Assembly: GCF_007097145.1 (NCBI RefSeq) | Contig: NZ_VJVZ01000015.1 | Span: 1-64,000 of the forward strand | Source: Flavobacterium zepuense | GTDB lineage: Bacteria > Bacteroidota > Bacteroidia > Flavobacteriales > Flavobacteriaceae | Direction: 5' to 3' | Length of the DNA: 64,000 nt | Part shown: positions 17,646 through 25,774 of the stretch, piece by piece | How positions within the stretch are numbered: the first letter of the stretch is position 1 | How the letters are laid out: the number at the start of each line of letters is the position of its first letter | The notes under the pieces: model-generated | The model's database searches: none | What the model saw: only the letters and a program-made list of their open reading frames with translations | Told to the model about the DNA's origin: nothing | Position numbers and translations under genes: made by a program

Positions 17646-17676
17646 CAAATATACAACTCATTTTGATTTCTGCAAA
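17646..17676 (-). promoter_or_regulatory. tRNA-Asp promoter
   Basis: Minus-strand TTTG (17673-17676), a 19-bp spacer and TATATTTG (17646-17653) match the Bacteroidota housekeeping promoter (TTTG/TAnnTTTG). It lies about 19 bp before the tRNA 5' end. Confidence 0.75.
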
Positions 17677-17713
17677 CGTTTTTTAAACAATTGCGAAACA
17701 TTTTTTTATAAAG

Positions 17714-18640
17714 TTACCCAAACTTTTGTTTTTCAACAAGGTAAGTGGTCAGGATTTTTTCAAATTTTTCATCTACCGAAACAGGAACGTACTTAATACG
17801 GTACTGTATACAGGTATCGGCAACCTTTTTAAAGTAGGCGGCAACCAGTTTTTCGTACTCTTCTTTTACATTTTCGGCATACAGGTTTACCTGTTCGCCG
17901 CTTTCTACATCTATAAATTTGCGCGGGGTATTGTCAAAATCAAAGCTGTACTCTGTTTTTTTATCCACTACATGAAACAAAACCACCTTATGCTTATCGT
18001 GCTTTAAGTGTTGTAGGGCATTAAACAGCGCCTCATCATTACCGGGCTGAAACATATCGGTAAACAATATGATCATAGAGCGGCGGTGCATTTTTTGCGC
18101 TATCTGGTGTAAAAACGTAGTGGTATCGGTGTTTTTAGCTTCTTTTGGTGTAGCCAGCACACCCTCCAGCTTGTCTATAAGCATACGATGATGCCTTCCG
18201 CTGCCTTTTTCGGGCGCGTAGAACTCATAACTGTCAGAATATACACTTAGCCCCACGGCATCACGCTGGCGCCTTAGGAGGTCCATTAAAACAGCCGATG
18301 CCAGTACCGAGAAGCCTATCTTATTTTCATAAAAGTGCTGCCCATCCTTTAATTTAGGGTAGTGCATGCTCGACGAGTTGTCTATAATAAGGTGGCAGCG
18401 CAGGTTGGTTTCCTCCTCATAACGCTTAGAGTACAGCCTGTCGGTACGGGCGTATAGTTTCCAATCGATGTTCTTTGTGCTCTCGCCCTGATTGTACACC
18501 TTGTGCTCGGCAAACTCTGCCGAAAACCCATGAAACGGACTCTTGTGCATACCCGATATAAAGCCTTCCACAATTTGGTTGGCTAAAAGCTCCAGGTTTT
18601 TAAACCCTGATATTTTTTCTAACTGGCTTTCAATCTTCAT
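17714..18640 (-). CDS. DUF58 domain protein (VWA-like)
   Basis: A 308-residue cytoplasmic protein. The DUF58 signature GESTKNIDWKLYARTDRLYS is near residues 52-71. A von Willebrand A-like fold follows, with a metal-site motif IDNSSSMH near residue 85 and ILFTDMF near residue 192. In other Bacteroidota such genes accompany MoxR ATPases in aerotolerance-type clusters, but no MoxR gene is adjacent here. The next gene downstream in the window is the tRNA-Asp, so it is probably transcribed alone. A peptidase-partner or chaperone role is inference. Confidence 0.88.
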   Translation of the reverse strand: MKIESQLEKISGFKNLELLANQIVEGFISGMHKSPFHGFSAEFAEHKVYNQGESTKNIDWKLYARTDRLYSKRYEEETNLRCHLIIDNSSSMHYPKLKDGQHFYENKIGFSVLASAVLMDLLRRQRDAVGLSVYSDSYEFYAPEKGSGRHHRMLIDKLEGVLATPKEAKNTDTTTFLHQIAQKMHRRSMIILFTDMFQPGNDEALFNALQHLKHDKHKVVLFHVVDKKTEYSFDFDNTPRKFIDVESGEQVNLYAENVKEEYEKLVAAYFKKVADTCIQYRIKYVPVSVDEKFEKILTTYLVEKQKFG

Positions 18641-18705
18641 TTCTCAAAGATATTGAAACGTTTTGAATTTTAAAACGAACCACCTGATTAGTTAGAAGCA
18701 TAAAA

Positions 18706-18735
18706 GTAAACAGCCCCGCTGTGCAGGGCTGTTTT
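18706..18735 (-). terminator. Terminator after the DUF4407 gene
   Basis: AACAGCCC and GGGCTGTT form an 8-bp stem around a 9-nt loop, followed by T-rich sequence on both strands. It could terminate the minus-strand DUF4407 gene. Confidence 0.6.
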
Positions 18736-18745
18736 ATTTATTTAG

Positions 18746-18778
18746 ATTATGGGAGACGCAAAGCATTGCGTCTCTACG
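18746..18778. repeat. Dispersed palindromic repeat, copy 1
   Basis: GAGACGCAA-AGCA-TTGCGTCTC forms a 9-bp stem. On the minus strand it reads GTAGAGACGCAATG... and ends ...CCCATAAT. A close relative is at 56057-56087, including the flanking ATAAT. It is a REP-like intergenic palindrome. Confidence 0.8.
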
Positions 18779-18779
18779 G

Positions 18780-19880
18780 TTACATAACGCCTTTTTGTTT
18801 ATCGGCAAATTTATCGGCCTGCATTTCCAGCATCTCGATAGCTTTTTTCTTCTTGTAGTTGTACAGCTCGCGGTCGTTGCGAATTTCGGCATACACATCG
18901 TCATAAATACCGGCATCGGTGGTACGAAGCAACTCGCGCTGGTGGTTGTTTTGTGCCAGGTTGGTTTTAACGGCGGCCTCGGTATCTTCCAGCTTAAAGT
19001 CGTATTCGCCTTTTGGCGAAAGCAACTTGGCAATAATAGGCGAAGTCTCGATAGCTAAAAACAACAGCATGATAAATAACGATGGCAAAAACGGCAGCTT
19101 GTTAAGCGCGTTAATGCGCGCCATAAGCCCATCGAACCCCTCTATAATCGGTTGGGTATCGGCAACTTTTTTGTCGAGGTCGGCTTGCAGGGTGGCAGCC
19201 TGTCTATCGTTGGCAGTGATTTTATCAGTATTGGTTTTACGGAGGGTTTCCAGTTCTTTAAGTGCGGCATCGTGCTTGTCGCGCTTTTCTTTGTACACAG
19301 GGCCTTTGCCAAGCTTTAAGGTGCCTTTGGTGCCTTCTGCCTCAGTAATATACGTTGAGTACAGGGCGTTGACTTCCTTCTCCTTTTTAAGGATCTCTGA
19401 TTTCAGGCTGTCGGTCTGGGCTTTGTTTTTGTCCAAGTCGGTTTTAAAATAGTTGGCAACCTGTTTTTTATTGGCAAGTGCCATTTCGTTCTTTTCTTTA
19501 AGAAGGACGGTGTTTATCTCTTTCTCAAAAATTTTAATTTCGAGAGGCTTAGAGATAACAATGGCAATAATCACGGCAAGGATAATACGCGGGGTGGCTT
19601 GCAATAGCTCACTGCCAAATTTATCGCGCTTGCGGATGGTAGAAACAATAAACCGGTCTAAGTTAAAGATAAGCAGACCCCAGATCAGGCCAAAGAATGC
19701 TGCTGTGTACACGTTACCAAAAACGGTGTAGAGGGCATAGCCGGCGGCTATCCAGGCAAGGAGTGCGGTAAAGAAAACGGTGGCGCCTATACCGGCATAT
19801 TTGTTTTGTTCTCCGTTAGAACAGGAGTAGATAATAGCCTTATCTGCCCCGGAGCAGGTAATAAAGAAACGCTTTAACAT
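18780..19880 (-). CDS. DUF4407 membrane protein
   Basis: A 366-residue protein. It begins MLKRFFITCSGADKAIIYSC, the usual DUF4407 opening. Two transmembrane helices about residues 28-50 and 54-72, a third about 92-110, a long periplasmic or cytosolic coiled coil (about 115-245), and a last membrane helix about 255-278 follow. The C-terminus is charged. Function of the family is not established. Stands alone between two terminators. Confidence 0.88.
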   Translation of the reverse strand: MLKRFFITCSGADKAIIYSCSNGEQNKYAGIGATVFFTALLAWIAAGYALYTVFGNVYTAAFFGLIWGLLIFNLDRFIVSTIRKRDKFGSELLQATPRIILAVIIAIVISKPLEIKIFEKEINTVLLKEKNEMALANKKQVANYFKTDLDKNKAQTDSLKSEILKKEKEVNALYSTYITEAEGTKGTLKLGKGPVYKEKRDKHDAALKELETLRKTNTDKITANDRQAATLQADLDKKVADTQPIIEGFDGLMARINALNKLPFLPSLFIMLLFLAIETSPIIAKLLSPKGEYDFKLEDTEAAVKTNLAQNNHQRELLRTTDAGIYDDVYAEIRNDRELYNYKKKKAIEMLEMQADKFADKQKGVM

Positions 19881-20001
19881 GATGATTGTTTTTGATGATT
19901 GATGATGTTTTAACTACTGCTTGATTAGGGCAGGCGCTACAAAAATAACGCGTTTTTTAATGCAATGTTGTAAATGGCTGGTTTGTTTTAGTTTAGGGCA
20001 T

Positions 20002-20029
20002 AAAAAAATCTGCCACGGTGGGCAGATTT
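20002..20029 (-). terminator. Terminator after the M56-TonB gene
   Basis: Minus-strand AAATCTGCC/GGCAGATTT stem with a short loop and a run of T residues, 22 bp past the stop codon. Confidence 0.7.
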
Positions 20030-20051
20030 GTATTTAATGCAACTCAAACAA

Positions 20052-21314
20052 TCAATCAACAATATTTACCGTAATAGGCAGGTTGTAGGATGTGCGCACC
20101 GGCGTGCCATTAATTTCTCCCGGCAACCATTTCTCTCCTGTAGATTTTAATACCCTTAAAGCTTCGGTACCTAAAATGCCGCCTTTAGACGGATCCCTCA
20201 AAACTTTAGCGTTAGATAAAGTACCGTCAGGCTCAATTACAAAAGATACGTATACTCTAAAATTACCATTAAGACCATCAGGAATTTTAAAGTTTTCCAT
20301 AGTATTGTAATAAAATGCGCCCATACCACCCGGATATTCAGGCTGTTTTGTTAAGCTGGCAGAGTTATGTATCTCGCCATTACGGAAGTTTTCATTGGTA
20401 TCTTCGATGGCATTCTGCACTGCGGCCTGACGGCCCTTAATCGCGCTTTCATTAACATCATTAGCTTCATCGGCACACGATACCAATACTAAACCTGCAA
20501 GCAGGGGTACTATAGCCAGTTGCTTAATGGTGGCTAATAAACGGGGAGTTGTTTTTGTCATCATAAGTAATCGTTTTTTAGTTATGGCAAAGTTGAGGTT
20601 GCTCGCCAGCGCAAAGGTGTGGCCTTTAGTGGCTTTTTGCAGCAGCAATTGTTGGTAGGTAATTACATTGTGGGCAGCGTTTACCACGGTTTCATCGGCC
20701 AGGAACTCGTGGTTTAACTGTATGGCTTTTTTGTAAAAGTAGAGCAGCGGGTTAAACCAAAACACGGTTTTAAGCACTTCTATAAACAATACATCTACGG
20801 TGTGGTGCTGGTGCACGTGTGCAAGTTCATGGGTGTACAGCTCATCCTCAATAACCTGGTTATCGTGCTCCTCCTTATTTATAAATATGTAGTTAAGAAA
20901 GGTATGCGGAAGGATATTTGCGTTTACCAGTACCAGCACGGCACCCTTGTGGTTACTATGTTCGTTATAGTTTACCTGCCTTTTAAAATGCAGGAGGCTC
21001 ACGGCAAAGCGTAGTAGCAACAATAGGGTTACAAATCCGTAGATGCCCCAGCTGATGTAAGGCAGGTAATTGGTTTTGTTGGGGGCAGATATAATTGCCG
21101 GGGCAAGGAGTATAGTTGTGAGTTCGTTTAAGGGCTGCGCCATAACAGGACTGTTGATGGTAAAGCTTACAAAAGGCAGTAGGAAAGAAAATGCAATGCT
21201 AAACAGAAGGTAAAAACGGTTAAAGCGGTGCATTTTTTCTTTAGCTAAGAACAAATGGTAAACTGCCAACAGTAACGCCATGCTAATGGTTGACTTTAGT
21301 AAGAAATCTATCAT
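20052..21314 (-). CDS. M56 metallopeptidase (BlaR1-like) with TonB C-terminal domain
   Basis: A 420-residue membrane protein. Four hydrophobic helices occur about residues 5-22, 34-52, 86-108 and 260-285. Between the third and fourth is an M56 zinc peptidase with HELAH at 162-166, then EVLKTVFWFNPLLYFYKKAI and NHEFLADE. The C-terminal periplasmic part (about 320-420) is a TonB_C-like domain (VYVSFVIEPDGTLSNAKVLRDP). BlaR1-type proteins sense an outside signal and cleave a cytoplasmic repressor. Here the sensor is TonB_C-like rather than a penicillin-binding domain, so the signal is unlikely to be classical beta-lactam binding (inference). It overlaps blaI by 4 bp. Confidence 0.9.
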   Translation of the reverse strand: MIDFLLKSTISMALLLAVYHLFLAKEKMHRFNRFYLLFSIAFSFLLPFVSFTINSPVMAQPLNELTTILLAPAIISAPNKTNYLPYISWGIYGFVTLLLLLRFAVSLLHFKRQVNYNEHSNHKGAVLVLVNANILPHTFLNYIFINKEEHDNQVIEDELYTHELAHVHQHHTVDVLFIEVLKTVFWFNPLLYFYKKAIQLNHEFLADETVVNAAHNVITYQQLLLQKATKGHTFALASNLNFAITKKRLLMMTKTTPRLLATIKQLAIVPLLAGLVLVSCADEANDVNESAIKGRQAAVQNAIEDTNENFRNGEIHNSASLTKQPEYPGGMGAFYYNTMENFKIPDGLNGNFRVYVSFVIEPDGTLSNAKVLRDPSKGGILGTEALRVLKSTGEKWLPGEINGTPVRTSYNLPITVNIVD

Positions 21315-21682
21315 TGCTGTTTCTTTTTAATTTCGGAATCGATTATTTTTTTCAGCTCCTCCAGTTCGGCGCTGGTCATATTGGTTTCCTGCGTAAAGAA
21401 GGAGGCAAACTGCGATGCCGAGTTGTTAAAGAAGTTCTTTATCATGCCGTTCATCTGTTTAGACGAGTACTCTGATTTTTTAACCTGTGGAAAGTACTCG
21501 CGGCTTTTGCCATACTCTTTGTAGCCTACAAAGCCCTTGTCGGTCATGCGCTTAAGCAACGTAGCAACCGTTGTTGCCGCAGGCTTTGGCTCGGGGAACA
21601 GGTCTAAAAGGTCTTTCATAAAGGCTTTTTCCAGTTTCCATAAATAGTGCATCAGCTGTTCTTCGGTTTTTGTAAGTTGCAT
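21311..21682 (-). CDS. BlaI/MecI/CopY family repressor
   Basis: A 123-residue winged-helix repressor (TKTEEQLMHYLWKLEKAFMK, then TVATLLKRMTDKGFVGYKEY). These dimeric proteins bind TACAnnTGTA operators and are cut by the partner M56 peptidase, encoded in the overlapping downstream frame. A matching operator sits over the promoter at 21708-21719, so autoregulation is likely. Confidence 0.93.
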   Translation of the reverse strand: MQLTKTEEQLMHYLWKLEKAFMKDLLDLFPEPKPAATTVATLLKRMTDKGFVGYKEYGKSREYFPQVKKSEYSSKQMNGMIKNFFNNSASQFASFFTQETNMTSAELEELKKIIDSEIKKKQQ

Positions 21683-21707
21683 TTGTTCTACAGATTGAGA
21701 ATTGTTT

Positions 21708-21719
21708 CTACAAATGTAG
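21708..21719 (-). promoter_or_regulatory. BlaI operator overlapping blaI -7 box
   Basis: The perfect palindrome CTACAAATGTAG matches the BlaI/MecI operator core TACAnnTGTA. On the minus strand it contains TACATTTG (21711-21718), a good TAnnTTTG -7 box about 29 bp from the blaI start. A repressor here would block the promoter directly. Confidence 0.75.
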
Positions 21720-21872
21720 AATAAATTTCTATTCAGCCTAATTTTTTCAGATAAAATTTTCGGGAAGGAAAAAATGTTAGGTAAAGTTGTTTGCCAAACT
21801 TATCTTTTTCTTTTTTTTGAAATATTTTTTTAGAACAGCTTTTTTGAAAAAAATTAAGTTGCAGTTGCAAGA

Positions 21873-21948
21873 CAAAATATACCAATCGGTATAAAAGCAG
21901 TTATAGTGATTTTAGAGATGAAAATATTATACCGATTGGTATATTTTG
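21873..21948. promoter_or_regulatory. Paired TetR-type operator-like inverted repeats
   Basis: Two perfect 22-bp copies face each other at 21873-21894 and 21927-21948. Each contains the near-palindrome TATACCAATCGGTATA or its complement. This resembles operators of TetR-type repressors. Each copy reads outward into TATATTTTG, a -7-like sequence. No TetR gene lies within the window nearby. The rest of the 361-bp gap 21683-22043 holds the BlaI operator, a terminator and a short repeat. Confidence 0.65.
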
Positions 21949-21960
21949 AGGTTAAAGCAT

Positions 21961-21992
21961 AAAAAAACCTGCCTTTTTGAGGGGCAGATTTT
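21961..21992 (-). terminator. Terminator after the dipeptidase gene
   Basis: Minus-strand AAAATCTGCC pairs with GGCAGGTTTT (one U-G), with a loop of about nine bases, then runs into T residues. It lies about 50 bp past the dipeptidase stop. Confidence 0.6.
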
Positions 21993-22017
21993 ATGTATTG
22001 CGACAGGCTATTTCAAT

Positions 22018-22036
22018 ATCCAAAAGTGAAATATTA
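22018..22036 (-). repeat. Short dispersed repeat, copy 1
   Basis: The minus strand reads TAATATTTCACTTTTGGAT. The 16-bp core ATATTTCACTTTTGGA recurs at 46862 and 46936. It lies just after the dipeptidase stop codon. Confidence 0.7.
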
Positions 22037-22043
22037 AGCCATT

Positions 22044-23432
22044 TTATTTAGAAAGCTCTGTAAAATGTTTGTAAAAAAGCGGAATCGTTTCGATGCCTTT
22101 TAGGTAATTAAAAATGCCAAAGTGCTCGTTAGGGGAATGTATGGCGTCGCTATCAAGGCCAAAGCCCATCATAATCGTTTTACTCTTAAGCTCTTTCTCA
22201 AATAAAGCCACGATCGGTATACTACCACCACTGCGTACAGGGATAGGCTTAATACCAAAACTTTCCTCATAAGCCAGTGCGGCCGCTTTGTAACCCACAC
22301 TATCTATGGGAGTTACGTAGGCCTGGCCACCGTGGTGCGGCGTAACCTTAACACGGACACCCTTTGGGGCAAGGCTTGTAAAGTGCCTGGTAAACAGCTC
22401 GGTAATTTCATTCCAGTCCTGCGCAGGTACCAGTCGCATCGATATTTTGGCGTATGCCTTGCTGGCAATCACGGTTTTAGCACCTTCGCCGGTGTAGCCA
22501 CCCCAAATACCGTTAACATCAAGCGTTGGGCGGATGGAATTACGCTCATTGGTCGTGTAGGTAGCCTCACCATAAACATCCTGAATATCAAGGGCTTGCT
22601 TGTAAGCATCAAGCGAAAATGGCGCTTTAGCCATCTCGTCGCGCTCATCGCGGGTAAGTTCTTCAACCTTATCATAAAAACCGGGAATGGTAATGTGGTT
22701 ATTCTCGTCATGCAATTGGGCTATCATCTTGGCTAACACGTTAATAGGGTTAGCAACTGCGCCACCGTATAGCCCAGAGTGTAAATCGCGGTTAGGGCCG
22801 GTAACTTCAACCTCTACATAGCTAAGGCCTCTAAGCCCCGTAGTAATAGAGGGTTGCGTGTTAGATATCATACCGGTATCTGAAATTAGGATAACATCAT
22901 TAGCCAGTTTATCCTGGTTGCGCTCTACAAACCAGGCAAGGCTTGGCGAACCAACCTCTTCTTCGCCCTCTATCATAAACTTAACGTTGCAGGGCAGGCT
23001 GTTGCTCTGTACCATGTATTCCAGCGCTTTAACGTGCATGTACATCTGGCCTTTATCGTCGCAGGCGCCACGCGCAAAGATGGCGCCTTCCGGGTGAAGG
23101 TCGGTCTTTTTAATAACAGGCTCAAAAGGAGGGGAGGTCCATAACTCAACCGGGTCGGCCGGCTGAACATCATAATGACCGTATACTAAGATAGTTGGCA
23201 GGTTTTTATCGATGATCTTTTCGCCGTAAACAATAGGGTAACCGGGCGTTTCGCAAATTTCAACATGGTCGCAGCCCGCTTTTTCAAGGCTGGCCTTAAC
23301 GGCATCGGCAGTATTTATTACATCTTGCGAATAAGCGCTGTCTGCACTAACCGATGGTATTTTAAGCAGTTCTATAAGCTCATTTATGAATCGGTCTTTG
23401 TTTTGTCCGACATAGTTTTTTATGTTATCCAT
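22044..23432 (-). CDS. M20 family dipeptidase
   Basis: A 462-residue cytosolic zinc peptidase. Metal and catalytic motifs are visible: YGHYDVQPADP near residue 85, ARGACDDKGQMY near residue 120, EGEEEVGSPS near residue 155. The dimerisation domain (DLHSGLYGGAVANP) follows. The C-terminal His is in SDAIHSPNEHFG. This arrangement fits the M20 dipeptidase/CNDP group that hydrolyses dipeptides. Monocistronic by its own terminator. Confidence 0.95.
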   Translation of the reverse strand: MDNIKNYVGQNKDRFINELIELLKIPSVSADSAYSQDVINTADAVKASLEKAGCDHVEICETPGYPIVYGEKIIDKNLPTILVYGHYDVQPADPVELWTSPPFEPVIKKTDLHPEGAIFARGACDDKGQMYMHVKALEYMVQSNSLPCNVKFMIEGEEEVGSPSLAWFVERNQDKLANDVILISDTGMISNTQPSITTGLRGLSYVEVEVTGPNRDLHSGLYGGAVANPINVLAKMIAQLHDENNHITIPGFYDKVEELTRDERDEMAKAPFSLDAYKQALDIQDVYGEATYTTNERNSIRPTLDVNGIWGGYTGEGAKTVIASKAYAKISMRLVPAQDWNEITELFTRHFTSLAPKGVRVKVTPHHGGQAYVTPIDSVGYKAAALAYEESFGIKPIPVRSGGSIPIVALFEKELKSKTIMMGFGLDSDAIHSPNEHFGIFNYLKGIETIPLFYKHFTELSK

Positions 23433-23503
23433 TATAAATTAGAGGTATACGATTGAGCATCAAAAATACGAAAAAATAAAACGTAAAAAAGTTAGAATTT
23501 TAA

Positions 23504-23533
23504 TTTGAAAATTGCAAAACAGTTGTATATTTG
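23504..23533 (+). promoter_or_regulatory. Promoter of tRNA-Leu copy 1
   Basis: TTTG (23504-23507), an 18-bp spacer and TATATTTG (23526-23533) followed by CACCC. The second copy has the same box, spacing and following CACCC. Confidence 0.8.
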
Positions 23534-23575
23534 CACCCGTAATAATGAAACACATATCAGTTACATTATCTGCCC

Positions 23576-23657
23576 GCGGGTGTGGTGAAATTGGTAGACA
23601 CGCCAGACTTAGGATCTGGTGCCGCAAGGTGTGTAGGTTCGAGTCCTATCACCCGCA
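23576..23657 (+). tRNA. tRNA-Leu (anticodon UAG), copy 1
   Basis: An 82-nt type II tRNA. Acceptor stem GCGGGTG/CACCCGC, discriminator A, anticodon arm CCAGA-CTTAGGA-TCTGG, long variable arm TGCCGCAAGGTGTG, T arm TAGGTTCGAGTCCTA. No encoded CCA. Identical to the copy at 23788. Confidence 0.97.
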
Positions 23658-23665
23658 CAGTAAGA

Positions 23666-23691
23666 AGCCTCTGATTTTCAGGGGCTTTTTT
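23666..23691 (+). terminator. Terminator of tRNA-Leu copy 1
   Basis: GCCTCTGA/TCAGGGGC stem (one G-U), TTTT loop, then six T residues. Confidence 0.85.
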
Positions 23692-23718
23692 ATGCCTAAA
23701 TTTTATTGAAAGCTTTTC

Positions 23719-23748
23719 TTTGATTATAAAAACTAAATTGTATATTTG
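23719..23748 (+). promoter_or_regulatory. Promoter of tRNA-Leu copy 2
   Basis: TTTG (23719-23722), 18 bp, TATATTTG (23741-23748), then CACCC as in copy 1. The longer 39-bp gap to the tRNA is the main difference between the two 5' regions besides drift. Confidence 0.8.
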
Positions 23749-23787
23749 CACCCTTGTAATGACGCAAGATACTATTTTAGTATACCC

Positions 23788-23869
23788 GCGGGTGTGGTGA
23801 AATTGGTAGACACGCCAGACTTAGGATCTGGTGCCGCAAGGTGTGTAGGTTCGAGTCCTATCACCCGCA
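23788..23869 (+). tRNA. tRNA-Leu (anticodon UAG), copy 2
   Basis: Same 82-nt sequence as copy 1, placed 130 bp downstream. Each copy has its own promoter and terminator, so the duplication covered the whole transcription unit. Confidence 0.97.
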
Positions 23870-23877
23870 CAACAAAA

Positions 23878-23904
23878 AGCCTCTGATTTTCAGGGGCTTT
23901 TTTT
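23878..23904 (+). terminator. Terminator of tRNA-Leu copy 2
   Basis: The same GCCTCTGA/TCAGGGGC hairpin as copy 1, followed by a run of seven T residues. Confidence 0.85.
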
Positions 23905-23925
23905 ATTTTTTGGCATCCAAATCAA

Positions 23926-24408
23926 TCAGATACTTTGCTTTAGTGTATAAATTTTATCAATTCCCATAGATGAAAACACAATGCCTATAAGCACCAGTAG
24001 CGACCTTAACCAGTTCATTGAGCTCCATTCGGCGGCTAATCGTTTAAGTGTCTGGGTGTCGGGAAGTTTTTTCGACATGAACATGATATCGTTTCGTGGA
24101 TGAAAATAGATAAAAGTAAATACATCTGCCGCGAAATAAAATGCCAGTGCAATTCCCAGAAATAACCTTACCGGGGGTGACCTTTTCCAAAACAGAATAA
24201 GTGATAATAGTGCAAGTACTTGAGTGAGCGGAGAAAATATTTTAAAGAAATCTCCGGGATTTACTGTTTTAAAGTACTCCCTTGTGGCTAGTACCGAATT
24301 AGGAATATCACTCTCAACTGCAACAGCATTAACTAAAGAGTTGTAAATATTTACAAACAGAATGCCGCTTGCAAACGATAGCGATGCGAAAACAATTATT
24401 TTTTTCAT
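23926..24408 (-). CDS. DUF1772-like small membrane protein
   Basis: A 160-residue protein with four hydrophobic helices (about residues 3-25, 57-75, 80-102, 133-150). The segment ATREYFKTVNPGDFFKIFSP and YFHPRNDIMFM are reminiscent of DUF1772 (anthrone oxygenase-like) proteins. Function unknown. It converges with the tRNA-Leu pair and has no operon partner. Confidence 0.72.
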   Translation of the reverse strand: MKKIIVFASLSFASGILFVNIYNSLVNAVAVESDIPNSVLATREYFKTVNPGDFFKIFSPLTQVLALLSLILFWKRSPPVRLFLGIALAFYFAADVFTFIYFHPRNDIMFMSKKLPDTQTLKRLAAEWSSMNWLRSLLVLIGIVFSSMGIDKIYTLKQSI

Positions 24409-24657
24409 AGACTACTGCGTTAAGTTACCCAAGGTTGGTCGTAAAAGTTTCTGAATTTACAACATTTAATCGTAACTCGCTTGTAATCAAAATATATGCA
24501 ATCTAATTTTTTTGTTTTAGCATAATAATCCTCAATAATACAAGGTTTTCATCGGGCCTAAATGTTATCAATAGGTTATAAATGCCAAAAAAGCTAAGGC
24601 TATTTGGCCTGTGGGCTTTATCTTGCGGCGGATAAATCCCCATTGCATATTTCACTT

Positions 24658-25764
24658 ATGGCTTCTCAACAAAATAAAAAATACGATCGCCCGATACTTA
24701 AACTTTACCAGCCAGATGATAGCTATAAAAAACAACCGCTTCCTGCTCCCTCAGGCGCATATCCATATCATTTGGACGTAGAGAAATTTACAATGTTGGC
24801 ACATAATAAATTCAGTTTTAATATGGTGGGCGATACCGGTGGGGTACGCTACCCGGACGGGCAGCAAAAAATAGCCGCTCAAATGTGTAAGCAAGTCTCG
24901 GAAGGTGACGCTGGAGAGCAGCCAGCTTTTCTCTACCATCTGGGTGATGTAGTGTATCATTTTGGCGAAGCGGAGCAGTATGAAAATCAGTTTTTTAAAC
25001 CGTATGAAAGGTATACAAAACCAATTTTTGCCATAGCCGGTAACCATGACAGCGATGTTAACCCGGTCAACCCTGTGCCATACAACAGCCTTGATGCCTT
25101 TACAGCCGTTTTTTGCGATGCAAAAAGCCGCGACATACCTTTTAGTGCTGGCAAGCGTAAAAGCATGGTACAGCCCAATATTTACTGGACACTGCAAACG
25201 CCTTTGGCTAATATTATAGGCTTACACAGTAATGTGCCCAAGTTTGGCTATGTAGATGAAAATCAGCGAAAATGGTTTGTAGAAGAATTAAGAACTGCGG
25301 CAAAAGAACAGCCCGGTAAGCTTATAATTGTGTGCATTCATCATGCGCCTTACACGGCCGATTTTAACCACGGTTCCAGCCTGCCCATGATTACCATTTT
25401 AGAAGCCGCCTTTGCAGAAAGCGGCGTACTGCCCGATGCTGTTTTTAGCGGCCATGTACACAATTACCAACGCTTTAATAAAACCTATGCCAATGGCAAG
25501 GTGGTGCCGTATATTGTTTGCGGAGCAGGAGGGTTTGATGAACTGCATTCGCTGGTGCGCGAAGGCGACCCGCTATATAGTACTGATAGTGAACTGCTGG
25601 ATAATGTATACCTTCAAAATTACTGCGACTCTAAATATGGTTTCCTTAAAATTACTTTAGAGCGTACAGCGAAAGGTGTCTCTCTAAGCGGTGAATATTT
25701 TGCGCTTAACAACGACGGAGAGGAAAGCAATACAGGGGAGTGTGCCGATACATTTAGTTATTGA
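24658..25764 (+). CDS. Metallophosphoesterase (calcineurin-like)
   Basis: ATG 24658 (ASQQNKKYDRP) is preferred to the in-frame TTG at 24604, which would add 18 unlikely residues. The 368-residue protein shows the dimetal signature in order: GDTGG, HLGDVVYHFG, AGNHDSD, IHHAPY, SGHVHNYQRF. No signal peptide is seen, so it is likely cytosolic. The substrate cannot be inferred. It converges with the araC-type gene 10 bp downstream. Confidence 0.88.
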   Translation: MASQQNKKYDRPILKLYQPDDSYKKQPLPAPSGAYPYHLDVEKFTMLAHNKFSFNMVGDTGGVRYPDGQQKIAAQMCKQVSEGDAGEQPAFLYHLGDVVYHFGEAEQYENQFFKPYERYTKPIFAIAGNHDSDVNPVNPVPYNSLDAFTAVFCDAKSRDIPFSAGKRKSMVQPNIYWTLQTPLANIIGLHSNVPKFGYVDENQRKWFVEELRTAAKEQPGKLIIVCIHHAPYTADFNHGSSLPMITILEAAFAESGVLPDAVFSGHVHNYQRFNKTYANGKVVPYIVCGAGGFDELHSLVREGDPLYSTDSELLDNVYLQNYCDSKYGFLKITLERTAKGVSLSGEYFALNNDGEESNTGECADTFSY

Positions 25765-25774
25765 CACTTAGCTT

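Noticed and set aside
23512..23709. 65-codon ORF across tRNA-Leu copy 1
   Set aside because: It spans the promoter and the tRNA gene; not a protein gene.
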